Source of the DNA: Streptococcus sp. S1
Lineage (GTDB): Bacteria > Bacillota > Bacilli > Lactobacillales > Streptococcaceae
DNA length: 64,000 bases
Reading direction: 5' to 3'
NCBI RefSeq assembly: GCF_034137685.1
Contig: NZ_CP139418.1
Location: forward strand, 771,001-835,000
A program made the position numbers and the translations under genes. Numbering within the stretch: the first letter of the stretch is position 1; each line of letters starts with the position of its first letter. Below the pieces are notes generated by a model that was given only the letters and a program-made list of their open reading frames with translations, was not told the origin of the DNA and ran no database searches. Below are positions 11,284 through 20,509 of this stretch, in pieces.

Positions 11284-11432
11284 GGTTTGAATACCAAACG
11301 TGAGCCCATTGTCTATGATTCTTAGAAGGATTGAAAGAAGTCTTAGAGAAAAGAGCTCAGGTTTGATATTCGTGGCTTCTTAGATGGGCTAGGGAGCAAA
11401 GGAATGCTTTGCTCCTGCCTAAGTTCCCATCT
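11284..11432 (-). other. Structured gap inside the hut operon, upstream of hutH
   Basis: The 229-bp gap between the permease and hutH holds a nested hairpin at 11382-11432 (outer AGATGGG/CCCATCT, inner 9-bp GGAGCAAAG/CTTTGCTCC). A smaller dyad is at 11284-11299 (GTTTG/CAAAC). On the minus strand no T run follows the large hairpin, so it is not a standard terminator. An mRNA processing or stability element is possible. The rest of the gap shows no gene. Confidence 0.5.
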
Positions 11433-11462
11433 AATGTGTAAATAGAATTGGTGAGGACTGTT

Positions 11463-12791
11463 TTATTTTTTAGCTAGTTTGTCACCGTGGAAAACAAAGT
11501 AAAGTCCACTAGCGATTACTAGACCGATAGCTCCCCATACAAAGTTCATTAGATTATCCCCTGCAATCATCAAGATACTGATGACAACAGCCAAAATTGG
11601 GATAACTGGACCGAATGGCACTCGGAAGGTAACCTTTTTCTCTGGGTACATTTTTCTGAGTTTGAGCGCTGCCAAAGCAGTCGGAATATATTGGAAGAAA
11701 CGGAAAACAACACTGAAAGTTGCTAAGGATTCGAAAGATCCAGATAACAAGAGTAAGAATGCAAAGAAACCGGAAATGATAATGGCAATGACAGGAGCAT
11801 TCTTAGAGTTTGTTTTTCCAAGCCCTTCTGGCAAGAGTTTTTCGTCTGCTAGGGCAGCACCGAAACGAGGAACCATAATGGATTCACCGATGTTGAGACC
11901 GGCGATTGAAATGAGAGCACCATAGGAGACAAGAGGGGCACCGATAGGGCCAATCATTTTAACAAATGCGTCTTGTACTGGTGCCTCGGTTCCCATAATG
12001 CCTCCACCAAGCATAGCGATTGTTCCAGCGATGATCAACATGTAGAGAACTGAGACGATACTGATGGATCCCAAGATAGCACGAGGAACGTTCTTTTCAG
12101 GGTTACGCATTTCCCCTGCAACGATGGACATGGTTTCGAATCCGATAAATCCATAGAAGATGTAAACAGCGGTACTAGAAATAGCACTAAAGAGATTTGA
12201 TCCACTTTCCAATTGAAGGAAAGGTGTGAAGTTGCCCTTGCTTACTCCACCAGGAATAAAGAAGATGGCGAAGAGTGAGAAGAGGACAATTGGGATTAAT
12301 TTTGCAACAGTAGCTGTCAGTGTGAACATTTTCGATGTTTTCAGACCGGCGATGTTCATAAGACTCAAGAGAACCAACATAACGATACTAATCTGTAGGT
12401 TGTAGCCTTCGAATGCTGGGAAGGTAATGATGAAGATCTTAGCAAAACCAGCTAGCATAGCAGCCCAAGCGATAACGGTAACGGCCCATCCGAGGATCCC
12501 GACGTTAAAGCCGACAAAGTCTCCGAAAGCTGCTTTTGAGTATTGCATGGCTCCACCGTTTTTGTCGAAGTAGCCAGCTGTTTCAGCCAGACAGGCTGAT
12601 AGTAGCATGACGAGAATGGCAACCCCGAACATGACGGCTAGAGAAGCTGGTCCGAGGCCGGAATAAATTTTTTGAGGGAGGAGGAAGATACCAGATCCGA
12701 TCACGGCATTGATACCGTAAAGAGTGGCACCGCTAAAGCTGAATTTCGCTTTTTCTTGTTCCTCAATCGACTGTTTATGTGCTCCGTTCAT
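11463..12791 (-). CDS. APC-superfamily amino acid permease, probable histidine importer
   Basis: A 442-residue integral membrane transporter with about twelve hydrophobic segments. The first carries the APC signature GINAVIGSGIFLLPQ and is followed by a conserved FIGFETMSIVAGEMRNPEKNVPRA loop. Its place between hutD and hutH suggests that it imports histidine or urocanate. That substrate is inferred from context, because the family also moves many other amino acids. The start follows AAAGGAG at 7-nt spacing. It ends in a lysine-rich cytoplasmic tail. Confidence 0.8.
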   Translation of the reverse strand: MNGAHKQSIEEQEKAKFSFSGATLYGINAVIGSGIFLLPQKIYSGLGPASLAVMFGVAILVMLLSACLAETAGYFDKNGGAMQYSKAAFGDFVGFNVGILGWAVTVIAWAAMLAGFAKIFIITFPAFEGYNLQISIVMLVLLSLMNIAGLKTSKMFTLTATVAKLIPIVLFSLFAIFFIPGGVSKGNFTPFLQLESGSNLFSAISSTAVYIFYGFIGFETMSIVAGEMRNPEKNVPRAILGSISIVSVLYMLIIAGTIAMLGGGIMGTEAPVQDAFVKMIGPIGAPLVSYGALISIAGLNIGESIMVPRFGAALADEKLLPEGLGKTNSKNAPVIAIIISGFFAFLLLLSGSFESLATFSVVFRFFQYIPTALAALKLRKMYPEKKVTFRVPFGPVIPILAVVISILMIAGDNLMNFVWGAIGLVIASGLYFVFHGDKLAKK

Positions 12792-12812
12792 AATGTTTCT
12801 CCTTTGTGAACA

Positions 12813-13391
12813 TTATTGTAGTCCAGTCCAGATAGCAATCGGTTGCTCCCCAGACTGATGGGGTAAAAACGTGATTGTCATCTCTTGAAGAGGAGATGCT
12901 TGTTCGATCACCAGGAGCTCGTGAGTTTGGAGGGTTTGAGAATGATTGTTTCCCCATTCGAGTGTTAGTGGACAGAGAGCGTAGATCAATTGATAGCGAC
13001 TCTGACTTTTGACACTCTCTTTTGGGGATATAGCACTCATATGCCCCTGATAAGAAGGGTTGTAAATCAAATTAAAGTCTTGACAAGTCCCTTGGCTAGA
13101 TACAGGATCTCCCCCATCAAAGAAGTAGCTTTGAAAGGGGTTCAAAACCACTTCTTTATGGTGATGGGTGAGCCTAATGGAGGCATTCAAGGGCATCAAG
13201 ATTCGGTGGTAGCCCGTGAGATCGGTAAAGTTACTTTTTTCAACCTCTACCGTTGCAGTAGAGAGGCGGAAGTCAAAGGTCCGATCTGGATAGCTTCCTC
13301 CCTCTGGGGAGAGAAAGAGTTGGGTGGTTTGGCCACCGGACCAGGTAGAAATTTGATAATCTGCGGGGGTAAGATGAAGGAGAGTCACCAT
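12813..13391 (-). CDS. hutD: HutD-family cupin protein
   Basis: A 192-residue protein of the HutD family, a bicupin-fold group found with histidine-utilisation genes. Family signatures are LTPADYQISTWSGGQTTQLF near the N terminus, FDFRLSTATVEVEKSNFTDLTGYHRILMPL shared with HutD, and the late-central NPFQSYFFDGG block. The biochemical role is unsettled; work in Pseudomonas suggests it limits pathway flux, possibly by binding formiminoglutamate. It lies 15 bp from fhs and 21 bp from the permease, so it is translated from the same mRNA. Confidence 0.8.
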   Translation of the reverse strand: MVTLLHLTPADYQISTWSGGQTTQLFLSPEGGSYPDRTFDFRLSTATVEVEKSNFTDLTGYHRILMPLNASIRLTHHHKEVVLNPFQSYFFDGGDPVSSQGTCQDFNLIYNPSYQGHMSAISPKESVKSQSRYQLIYALCPLTLEWGNNHSQTLQTHELLVIEQASPLQEMTITFLPHQSGEQPIAIWTGLQ

Positions 13392-13406
13392 AGGACGCCT
13401 TCTTTC

Positions 13407-15080
13407 TTAAAAGAGACCAGTGATATTGCCGTGGGCATCGATATCAATCTTTTCACTAGCAGGAACTTTAGGTAGGCCAGGCATGGTCATAATGGTACCA
13501 GTGAGAGCTACGATGAAGCCAGCTCCGGCAGCCACCTTAAGGTTACTGATTTTAACTGTGAAATCTTTTGGTGCTCCCATTTTCTTCGCATCGTCTGAGA
13601 AGGAATATTGGGTTTTGGCCATACAGATTGGGTAGTTCGAGAAGCCAAGAGCTTCTAATTCTTTGAGTTCTCGTTTGGCTGCTGGTGTTAAGCTGATGCC
13701 TTTACCACCATAGACTTTTGTGACGATCTTGGTCAATTTTGTTTCAATGCTGTCTCCTTCGTCATAGACATAAGAGAAGTGGTTTTCTTCTTGAGCCAGT
13801 TGAATGACTTTTTCAGCCAAGTCACGACCACCAGCTCCACCTTTTGCCCAGACATCTGAAATGACAACATCTACATTGCGTTTCTTACAAGATTCATAGA
13901 CAGCTTCTAGTTCGGCTTCTGTATCCAGTGGGAATTTGTTAATGGCAACGACCACAGGTAGACCATAGACTTCTTGGATGTTGGCCAAGTGTTTGTCTAG
14001 GTTTGGTAGACCATCGATAACGGCTTGGACATTTTCCGTAGCCAAGTCTGCTTTAGCAACTCCACCATGCATTTTGAGGGCACGAATGGTTGCGACGAGG
14101 ACAACGGCAGCAGGTTTGAGCCCGGCCATGCGGCACTTGATATCGATGAATTTTTCAGCACCGAGGTCTGCTCCAAAACCAGCTTCTGTCACAACATAGT
14201 CTGCATATTTTAGGGCTAGTTTAGTAGCCAACACACTGTTACAGCCGTGGGCGATATTGGCAAATGGTCCGCCGTGGATGATGGCAGGAGTATGCTCCAA
14301 GGTTTGCACCAAGTTTGGATGGATGGCATCTTTGAGGACAGCTGCCATGGCACCTCCAGCCTTGAGGTCTTTGGCTGTGACCGGTTGTCCTTGGTAGTTG
14401 TAGCCGATAATGATGCGATCAAGACGTTCTTTGAGATCAAGGATGTTTTCTGAGAGACAGAGAATGGCCATGATTTCAGAAGCCACGGTGATGTCAAAGC
14501 CATCTTCACGAGGAACCCCGTTTGTTTTTCCTTGAAGGCCATCGACAATATGACGGAGTTGACGGTCGTTCATATCGACCACCCGTTTCCAGGTAATACG
14601 ACGAGAATCGATGCCCAACTCATTGCCGTGATGGATATGGTTGTCAATCAAGGCTGCAAGGAGGTTGTTGGCAATCCCAATGGCATGGAAATCTCCGGTA
14701 AAGTGAAGGTTGATATCTTCCATTGGAACCACTTGGGCGTACCCGCCACCGGCAGCTCCACCCTTGATCCCAAAAACAGGGCCAAGAGAAGGTTCGCGCA
14801 GGGCAATGACGGCTTTTTCACCAATAGCTGAAAGAGCATCGACCAAGCCAACAGAGGTGGTTGTCTTTCCTTCTCCAGCAGGTGTTGGTGAGATGGCTGT
14901 CACGAGGATCAGCTTTCCATCTTCCTTATCCTTGAGTTGTTCCAGTTGGTTGCTATCAATTTTTGCCTTGTATTTTCCGTAGAGCGAAATATCGTCTTCG
15001 GTCAATCCAAGTTCAGCAGCGATATCGGTGATGGGCTTCATTTGGACAGAATTGGCGATTTCAATATCCGATAAAACCAT
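13407..15080 (-). CDS. fhs: Formate-tetrahydrofolate ligase
   Basis: Catalyses formate + THF + ATP = 10-formyl-THF + ADP + Pi. The product has 557 residues, normal length. The P-loop [10 protein letters not shown] lies near residue 68, and [18 protein letters not shown] and the ALKMHGG motif are present. Inside a hut operon the reaction probably runs backwards, draining 10-formyl-THF made from formiminoglutamate into formate and ATP, which is inference from context. The bifunctional dehydrogenase/cyclohydrolase FolD that could link methenyl-THF to 10-formyl-THF is not in this window. The start follows AAGAAGG. Many streptococci have a housekeeping fhs elsewhere, so this may be a second copy. 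Confidence 0.95.
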   Translation of the reverse strand: MVLSDIEIANSVQMKPITDIAAELGLTEDDISLYGKYKAKIDSNQLEQLKDKEDGKLILVTAISPTPAGEGKTTTSVGLVDALSAIGEKAVIALREPSLGPVFGIKGGAAGGGYAQVVPMEDINLHFTGDFHAIGIANNLLAALIDNHIHHGNELGIDSRRITWKRVVDMNDRQLRHIVDGLQGKTNGVPREDGFDITVASEIMAILCLSENILDLKERLDRIIIGYNYQGQPVTAKDLKAGGAMAAVLKDAIHPNLVQTLEHTPAIIHGGPFANIAHGCNSVLATKLALKYADYVVTEAGFGADLGAEKFIDIKCRMAGLKPAAVVLVATIRALKMHGGVAKADLATENVQAVIDGLPNLDKHLANIQEVYGLPVVVAINKFPLDTEAELEAVYESCKKRNVDVVISDVWAKGGAGGRDLAEKVIQLAQEENHFSYVYDEGDSIETKLTKIVTKVYGGKGISLTPAAKRELKELEALGFSNYPICMAKTQYSFSDDAKKMGAPKDFTVKISNLKVAAGAGFIVALTGTIMTMPGLPKVPASEKIDIDAHGNITGLF

Positions 15081-15115
15081 AGAATCCCTTCTTTCTTTAT
15101 TTTTATTTGCTAGGT

Positions 15116-15745
15116 TTAAGATAGACTTTCTAAAATGGTTTGGTAAATATTATCTGCAAGATCAGAACCGGTTTGGAGAAGTTTGAGTCCCTTGCCGTGG
15201 TATTCTTGGACGAAGTCTTGGTCCTTGATTCCTGAAATGTTGATCAAGACATTGAGCCAAGCCCCTTGAAGGCCAGCTTTAAGATTCAGAGCAGCTACCC
15301 CTAGGTCACTAGCCGCATTGGTGTTGGACTTGCCAACAGCTTCTTTGGTGGTTTCAAGAGCTTCAACGATGAGCTCCATCATAGAGAAAGGAGATACTGT
15401 CGCATGTTTCAAAGCTTTTTGCATGGCTTCACGACGAGCAGCTTTCTCTTCTTCCGTTTCTTTTGGAAGATCAAAGACAGCTGATACGATGTTGAAAGCT
15501 TCTGTATCTTTATCGATGGCTTCTAGTAATTGGTCTTGGAGTTGAGCGCTTTTTTCATGAACCCCTTTGATGTGGTCTTCAAATTCTGCGTATTTTTTCT
15601 TTCCAATGGTCAGTTCACAGACCATTTTTGTAAGGGAAATCCCATTCGCAGCAGATAGAGCAGCAGCAGAACCACCACCTGGAGCTGGAGCATCTGAACC
15701 AAGAACTTTGGCAAACTCCGTAATACTTAAGTCAACTAGTTTCAT
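15116..15745 (-). CDS. fchA: Formimidoyltetrahydrofolate cyclodeaminase
   Basis: A 209-residue stand-alone cyclodeaminase that converts 5-formimidoyl-THF to 5,10-methenyl-THF and ammonia. The family N terminus is clear: [20 protein letters not shown] followed by [16 protein letters not shown]. In mammals this domain is fused to the transferase; here it is a separate gene lying 12 bp downstream of ftcD, as in other streptococci and clostridia. The two proteins act on the same folate in sequence. Confidence 0.93.
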   Translation of the reverse strand: MKLVDLSITEFAKVLGSDAPAPGGGSAAALSAANGISLTKMVCELTIGKKKYAEFEDHIKGVHEKSAQLQDQLLEAIDKDTEAFNIVSAVFDLPKETEEEKAARREAMQKALKHATVSPFSMMELIVEALETTKEAVGKSNTNAASDLGVAALNLKAGLQGAWLNVLINISGIKDQDFVQEYHGKGLKLLQTGSDLADNIYQTILESLS

Positions 15746-15757
15746 AGAACTCCCTTT

Positions 15758-16657
15758 CTAACCCAACAAGTGATTTTCCAAGACTTGTTTGCTGTAGTCA
15801 AAGTCTTCTAATTGTAAGTAGTATTCAGCAGAGTCGATCAAAGCCTTAGCAGGAGCCAGTCCAATGAGTTCTGTTCCGATGATGCGAACCCCATAGCGTT
15901 GCGCTTCGAAACGAACGGTTTCAACGACACGATACAATGGGAATTGTTCCAAGTTGACCATGTTGATGGAGACTTGGGCGATGTTGCGATCTTCTAGCAT
16001 GACGCCGATCGCTTTACAGTACTTGTATCCACCGCTTGATCCACGAATGATTTTAGAAATCTTATTGGCAATCTCTAGGTCGTCTGTATCAAGGTTGATA
16101 TTGAAAGCAACGAGTGGCATCCGGACACCGACAGCTGTAACCCCTGCAGTTGGGTGAATCTTGCGTTCACCGTAGTCTGGCTTCCAGTCTTCTTCCAACA
16201 ATTTTTCTGGCATTCCTTCAAATTGTCCTTTACGCACTTTCGCCAAGTTCTTCCGTTCTGGACGAGTTGCAGCATCTTCATAAAGGAAGATTGGAATACC
16301 TAATTCACGATTGATGCGTTCGGCTACTTTGTTAGCAATCTCAACGCATTCAGCTGTAGTGATATCCTTAACCGGAACGAATGGACAAACGTCTGTTGCC
16401 CCCATACGAGGGTGTTCGCCTTCGTGCTTGGTCATATCAATGTTTTCAGAAGCGTATTTCACCAATTGGAAAGCCACTTCTTGAATGCTTTCTTCATCCC
16501 CAACGAGTGTAAAGACGCTACGGTTGTGGCTGGCATCGGACGAGTAGTCTAGTAAAGTGACACCTGGAATACTTTTTGCTGTAGCTGCTAATCCGTCGAT
16601 CACAGCCTGATTGCGTCCTTCAGAGAAGTTTGGAATACACTCAACAATTTTTGCCAT
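15758..16657 (-). CDS. ftcD: Glutamate formimidoyltransferase
   Basis: Transfers the formimidoyl group of formiminoglutamate to THF, releasing glutamate. It has 299 residues, the size of the transferase domain alone. Visible signatures are ECIPNFSEGRNQAVID, LLDYSSDASHNRSVFTLVG, EHPRMGATDVCPFVPV and the GPSSG-like IRGSSGGYKYCKAIG. Its substrate is the HutI product and is shared with HutG. A GC-rich hairpin (16686-16716) lies between hutU and this gene but has no T tail on the coding strand, so read-through is expected. Confidence 0.95.
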   Translation of the reverse strand: MAKIVECIPNFSEGRNQAVIDGLAATAKSIPGVTLLDYSSDASHNRSVFTLVGDEESIQEVAFQLVKYASENIDMTKHEGEHPRMGATDVCPFVPVKDITTAECVEIANKVAERINRELGIPIFLYEDAATRPERKNLAKVRKGQFEGMPEKLLEEDWKPDYGERKIHPTAGVTAVGVRMPLVAFNINLDTDDLEIANKISKIIRGSSGGYKYCKAIGVMLEDRNIAQVSINMVNLEQFPLYRVVETVRFEAQRYGVRIIGTELIGLAPAKALIDSAEYYLQLEDFDYSKQVLENHLLG

Positions 16658-16740
16658 ATGATTACCTCTTTTTATAGGAGAAGTTGGGGAGGAGGAGTCT
16701 TTGTATTTTCCTCCCCTTTCTCAGTTTTTGTTTTTTGATG

Positions 16741-18771
16741 TTAAAACAATTTTTGAACGGCTTCTTTGACCAAATCTTCATCTGCCAGATACGGAATGGT
16801 GATGTGGTCTGTTCCTGCATGGAGACGGTTGTACTCGATCGCTGTTTCGATAGCATGATCGTTCCGTGCCCAGTTCCGACGAGCAACCCCGCCCATGGTA
16901 TCCCAGGCAATGGCAGACTTGATGATTTCATCGATCCGGTGGCTACCGTCTAGAACGAGACCAAATCCACCGTTGATAGCTTTACCGATACCAGTACCAC
17001 CACCGTTGTGGAGAGCGACGAGACTCATACCGCGAGCAGCGTTACCAGCGTAACATTGAACCGCCATGTCACAAGTGACGTTCGAACCATCTTTGATGTT
17101 TGATGTTTCACGGAATGGAGCATCTGTACCAGATACGTCGTGGTGGTCACGTCCGATCATGACCGGTCCGATCTTGCCTTGGCGAATGAGTTCATTGAAT
17201 TTCAAAGCAATGTTGACACGGCCCATGCAATCTTGATAGAGGATACGTGCTTGTGTACCAACCACCAGTTGGTTCTTTTCCGCATCGCGAATCCAGTTGT
17301 AGTTGTCGCGGTCTTGGTAGCGACGAGTTGGATCGATCGCTTCCATGGCTGCATGGTCGGTTGCAATCAAGTCTTCATGTTTACCGCTGAGGCAGACCCA
17401 ACGGAATGGACCATAACCATAGTCAAAGAGCATAGGTCCCATGATATCTTCTACATAAGATGGCCAAATGAAGCCGTCTTTGTCATCGAGACCATTCTTA
17501 GAAATTTCCTTGATACCTGAGTCGTAAACAGATTTCATGAAGGCATTACCGTAGTCGAAGAAGTAAGTACCTTTAGATGTCAAGGCTTTGATCACTGCAA
17601 AGTGACGAGCCAAGGTTTCATCAACCAAACGGCGGAAGGTTTCTTTGTCTTCTGCCAGCAAACGTGTCCGTTCTTCAAAGCTGATGCCAACTGGGCAATA
17701 GCCACCATCATAGACGTTGTGGCAAGAGGTTTGGTCAGACAAGAGATGAACGTGAACTTGATGTTCATTGACATATTCGAGCAAATCTACGATATTAACA
17801 TGGTAGGCAATCGAAGTTGATTCACCAGCTTCCAGGGCTGCTTGAGCCAATTTCACAGCTTCTTCGGCACTATCTGTCACTTGGCTAATCCAGCCTTGAG
17901 AGTGACGGGTTTCGATCCGAGAGCGGTCCACTTCTGCAACGATGGCAACCGCTTTTGCGATTTCAGCTGCTTTCCCTTGAGCTCCGCTCATTCCACCGAG
18001 ACCAGATGAAATAAAGAGTTTACCTGTCAAGTCGCCGTCATCAGGCACACCGAGTTTGAGACGACCAGCATTGAGAAGGGTGTTGAAAGTACCGTGAACG
18101 ATCCCTTGAGGACCGATGTACATCCAGCCACCAGCCGTCATCTGACCGTAGTTGGTTACTCCCATTTCTTCAGCGATTTCCCAGTCGCGCATATTGTCAT
18201 ATTCACCAATCAAGAGACCGTTAGTAATGACGACACGAGGAGCTTCTGGTTTCGATTTGAAGAGGCCTAGAGGGTGACCCGATTCAACCACCAAGGTTTG
18301 GTCTTCTGTCATGACTTCCAAGTATTTCTTGATCAAGTTGTACTGCATCCAGTTGGCGCAGACAGATCCTGTTTCCCCATAAGTGACCAATTCATATGGA
18401 TAAAGGGCAATTTCAAAGCTCAAGTTGTTGTCGATCATGACCTGCATAGCCTTAGCAGCAGTGCATTTTCCTTTGTACTCATCGATTGGTTTTCCGTAGA
18501 TCCGATCTTTTGGACGGAAGCGATAGCCATAGATCCGACCGCGAGTTCTCAGTTCTTCCAAGAATTCTGGGATCAACTCTTGGTGGAATTTTTTAGGAAT
18601 GTAACGCAAAGCATTTTTAAGGGCAATTTCAGTCTGAGCTTGCGTTAAGCGGAAGCCTCTATCAGGTGCACGACGGATGCCTTCTTGAAAAGTCGCCTTT
18701 TCAGGTAGGACATCAAAGTCAAGTTTGACAGACATAGCAGCTACAATTTCTTTCTCGTCTATAAATGACAT
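16741..18771 (-). CDS. hutU: Urocanate hydratase (urocanase)
   Basis: NAD-dependent enzyme converting urocanate to imidazolone propionate, the second step of histidine breakdown. The product has 676 residues, the longer form seen in Firmicutes. GLGGMSGAQGKAAEIA binds the dinucleotide, and HLLSDQTSCHNVYDGGYCP carries the conserved active-site Cys/Asp region. The start is set at 18771 (MSFIDEKEI), because GGAGGG lies just upstream; an in-frame ATG 22 codons earlier has no ribosome site. It is the first gene of the leftward hut operon, divergent from hutI. Confidence 0.96.
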   Translation of the reverse strand: MSFIDEKEIVAAMSVKLDFDVLPEKATFQEGIRRAPDRGFRLTQAQTEIALKNALRYIPKKFHQELIPEFLEELRTRGRIYGYRFRPKDRIYGKPIDEYKGKCTAAKAMQVMIDNNLSFEIALYPYELVTYGETGSVCANWMQYNLIKKYLEVMTEDQTLVVESGHPLGLFKSKPEAPRVVITNGLLIGEYDNMRDWEIAEEMGVTNYGQMTAGGWMYIGPQGIVHGTFNTLLNAGRLKLGVPDDGDLTGKLFISSGLGGMSGAQGKAAEIAKAVAIVAEVDRSRIETRHSQGWISQVTDSAEEAVKLAQAALEAGESTSIAYHVNIVDLLEYVNEHQVHVHLLSDQTSCHNVYDGGYCPVGISFEERTRLLAEDKETFRRLVDETLARHFAVIKALTSKGTYFFDYGNAFMKSVYDSGIKEISKNGLDDKDGFIWPSYVEDIMGPMLFDYGYGPFRWVCLSGKHEDLIATDHAAMEAIDPTRRYQDRDNYNWIRDAEKNQLVVGTQARILYQDCMGRVNIALKFNELIRQGKIGPVMIGRDHHDVSGTDAPFRETSNIKDGSNVTCDMAVQCYAGNAARGMSLVALHNGGGTGIGKAINGGFGLVLDGSHRIDEIIKSAIAWDTMGGVARRNWARNDHAIETAIEYNRLHAGTDHITIPYLADEDLVKEAVQKLF

Positions 18772-18831
18772 AGCAGAACCCTCCTTATAGTTGGACTGTG
18801 AATTTATATTTTCTTTATTGTATCGAAGAAA

Positions 18832-18937
18832 CGTCAATAAAGAGTCAAAAAAAAATATAATTTTTAATAAAGCAAAAAAAAATGAGGGAAAAACTTTTTG
18901 ACTTTTTTTTGACGCTTTTCCTGTAGAATTGTAAAAT
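18832..18937. promoter_or_regulatory. Divergent hutU/hutI promoter region with mirrored TTGAC pairs
   Basis: The 199-bp gap contains a 17-bp inverted repeat. The left copy is 18832-18848 and the right copy 18898-18914, with 14 of 17 bases matching after reverse complementing. Each copy reads TTGAC-N8-GACG outward. For hutI, TTGACG (18909-18914) with a 17-bp spacer and TAAAAT (18932-18937) makes a good sigma-70 promoter. The mirrored hutU side has TTGACG, but its best -10 (TACAAT) is misplaced, so that start is unclear. Between the copies is an A/T-rich stretch. Confidence 0.7.
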
Positions 18938-18970
18938 GAATAACAATGGAAATAGAAAGGAATGTTTCAT

Positions 18971-20218
18971 ATGTCTGCTGATATCCTATTAACCCACTTT
19001 AACCAATTGTTTTGTCCGAATGATCTAGGCCATCCTCTCTATGGAAAAGAGATGGCAGAAGCACGAATCCTATCCGATGCTTATATTGCTATCAAGGATG
19101 GAAAAATTCTTGCAGTTGGAACAGGTCAACCAGATCCAGAACTGATTGATGACCATACGGAAGTGAAATCCTGTGAAGGAAAAGTTGCGACTCCTGGCCT
19201 GATTGATTGCCATACCCACTTGGTCTATGGAGGCAGTCGTGAACATGAATTTGCGAAAAAGTTAGCAGGTGTTTCTTACTTAGACATCCTCGCCCAAGGC
19301 GGTGGAATTCTGAGCACGGTTCGGGCGACACGGGAAGCTTCTTTTGAAAATCTCTATGACAAGTCCAAACGACTGTTGGATTACATGTTGCGTCATGGGG
19401 TGACTACTGTCGAAGCCAAGAGTGGCTATGGTTTGGATTGGGAAACTGAAAAACGCCAGTTGGATGTTGTGGCTGCACTGGACCGTGATCATGAAATTGA
19501 TCTGGTTTCGACCTTTATGGCAGCCCATGCGATCCCAACAGAGTACAAGGGCCGTTCCCAAGAATATTTAGATCTCATTGTGGAACAAATGCTTCCAAAA
19601 GTGAAGGAAGAAAAACTAGCTGAGTTCTGTGATATCTTCTGTGAAAAGGGTGTCTTTACAGCAGATGAATCTCGCTATCTTCTTTCAAAAGCTAAGGAAA
19701 TGGGCTTCAAACTGCGGATCCATGCGGATGAGATTGAATCCATCGGTGGTGTTGACGTGGCGGCTGAATTGGAATCTACTAGCGCAGAACACTTGATGGT
19801 AATTACGGATGAAGGCATTCAAAAATTAGCTGCAGCAAAAGTGATCGGCAATCTATTGCCTGCTACAACCTTCAGCCTCATGGAAGATACCTATGCACCG
19901 GCTCGTAAGATGTTGGACGCTGGGATGGCCATTACCCTAACAACGGACAGCAACCCAGGGTCTTGTCCAACAGCCAATCTTCAGTTTGCCATGCATCTGG
20001 GTTGCTTCATGATGCGCCTAACTCCAGTAGAAATTCTCAATGCAGTGACCATCAATGCAGCCTATTCAGTAGATCGTGCTAAAACAATCGGCTCTTTCGA
20101 TGTTGGCAAACAGGCTGACATTACCATCTTTGATGCACCAAATCTAGATTATCTCTTCTATTTCTTTGCGACAAATCTAGTGACAGATGTCTACAAGAAA
20201 GGTCAAAAAGTCATTTAA
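18971..20218 (+). CDS. hutI: Imidazolonepropionase
   Basis: Amidohydrolase that opens imidazolone propionate to formiminoglutamate, supplying both HutG and FtcD. It has 415 residues from the chosen start. The metal-binding HxH is in [13 protein letters not shown]; further ligands lie in LRIHADEIE and [14 protein letters not shown] start it at 18971 (MSADILL), since GAAAGG lies 10 nt upstream; the ATG at 18962 is only one base from that site. It is the only hut gene on this strand, sharing the control region with hutU. Confidence 0.95.
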   Translation: MSADILLTHFNQLFCPNDLGHPLYGKEMAEARILSDAYIAIKDGKILAVGTGQPDPELIDDHTEVKSCEGKVATPGLIDCHTHLVYGGSREHEFAKKLAGVSYLDILAQGGGILSTVRATREASFENLYDKSKRLLDYMLRHGVTTVEAKSGYGLDWETEKRQLDVVAALDRDHEIDLVSTFMAAHAIPTEYKGRSQEYLDLIVEQMLPKVKEEKLAEFCDIFCEKGVFTADESRYLLSKAKEMGFKLRIHADEIESIGGVDVAAELESTSAEHLMVITDEGIQKLAAAKVIGNLLPATTFSLMEDTYAPARKMLDAGMAITLTTDSNPGSCPTANLQFAMHLGCFMMRLTPVEILNAVTINAAYSVDRAKTIGSFDVGKQADITIFDAPNLDYLFYFFATNLVTDVYKKGQKVI

Positions 20219-20237
20219 CCGACTCCATTTCATTTGG

Positions 20238-20276
20238 GACTTTGCTCGTTTGTAAAAATCAGCAAAGTCTTTTTTT
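20238..20276 (+). terminator. hutI terminator
   Basis: GACTTTGCT pairs with AGCAAAGTC across a 14-nt loop and is followed by seven T residues. Confidence 0.88.
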
Positions 20277-20327
20277 AAAACGTATCCCTATAGGGAATGG
20301 AGCCACTTTAGTGGGAAATTAAAATTT

Positions 20328-20509
20328 GACGTTCAAAGAATATTTTTCTTACTTTCTGATGTACAAAAAGGGAAATTCTTGATAGAATAGAAGTAATATT
20401 GAATATTTTCTTCAATATCATCTGTTTGTCGTGAAAACAGATTGTTTAAACTATTGATCAAACGAACAGGTTGTTCAACAGACCTGTCTAGAAATTGTGA
20501 GGAGACAAG
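20328..20509 (+). promoter_or_regulatory. xfp upstream region with three successive dyads
   Basis: A TTGATA (20379-20384) with 17-bp spacing to AATATT is a possible promoter. Three consecutive dyads follow: 20396-20418 (ATATTGAA/TTCAATAT), 20420-20442 (ATCTGTTT/AAACAGAT) and 20466-20487 (ACAGGT/ACCTGT). GAGGAGA precedes the ATG. The dyads may be operators or form a structured leader. I see no convincing cre site. Confidence 0.4.

Noticed and set aside
11382-11432. Rho-independent terminator between the permease and hutH
   Set aside because: There is no T run after the stem on the coding (minus) strand.
20428-20444. cre site near GTGAAAACAGATTGT before xfp
   Set aside because: It breaks the central CG and the right half of the CcpA consensus.
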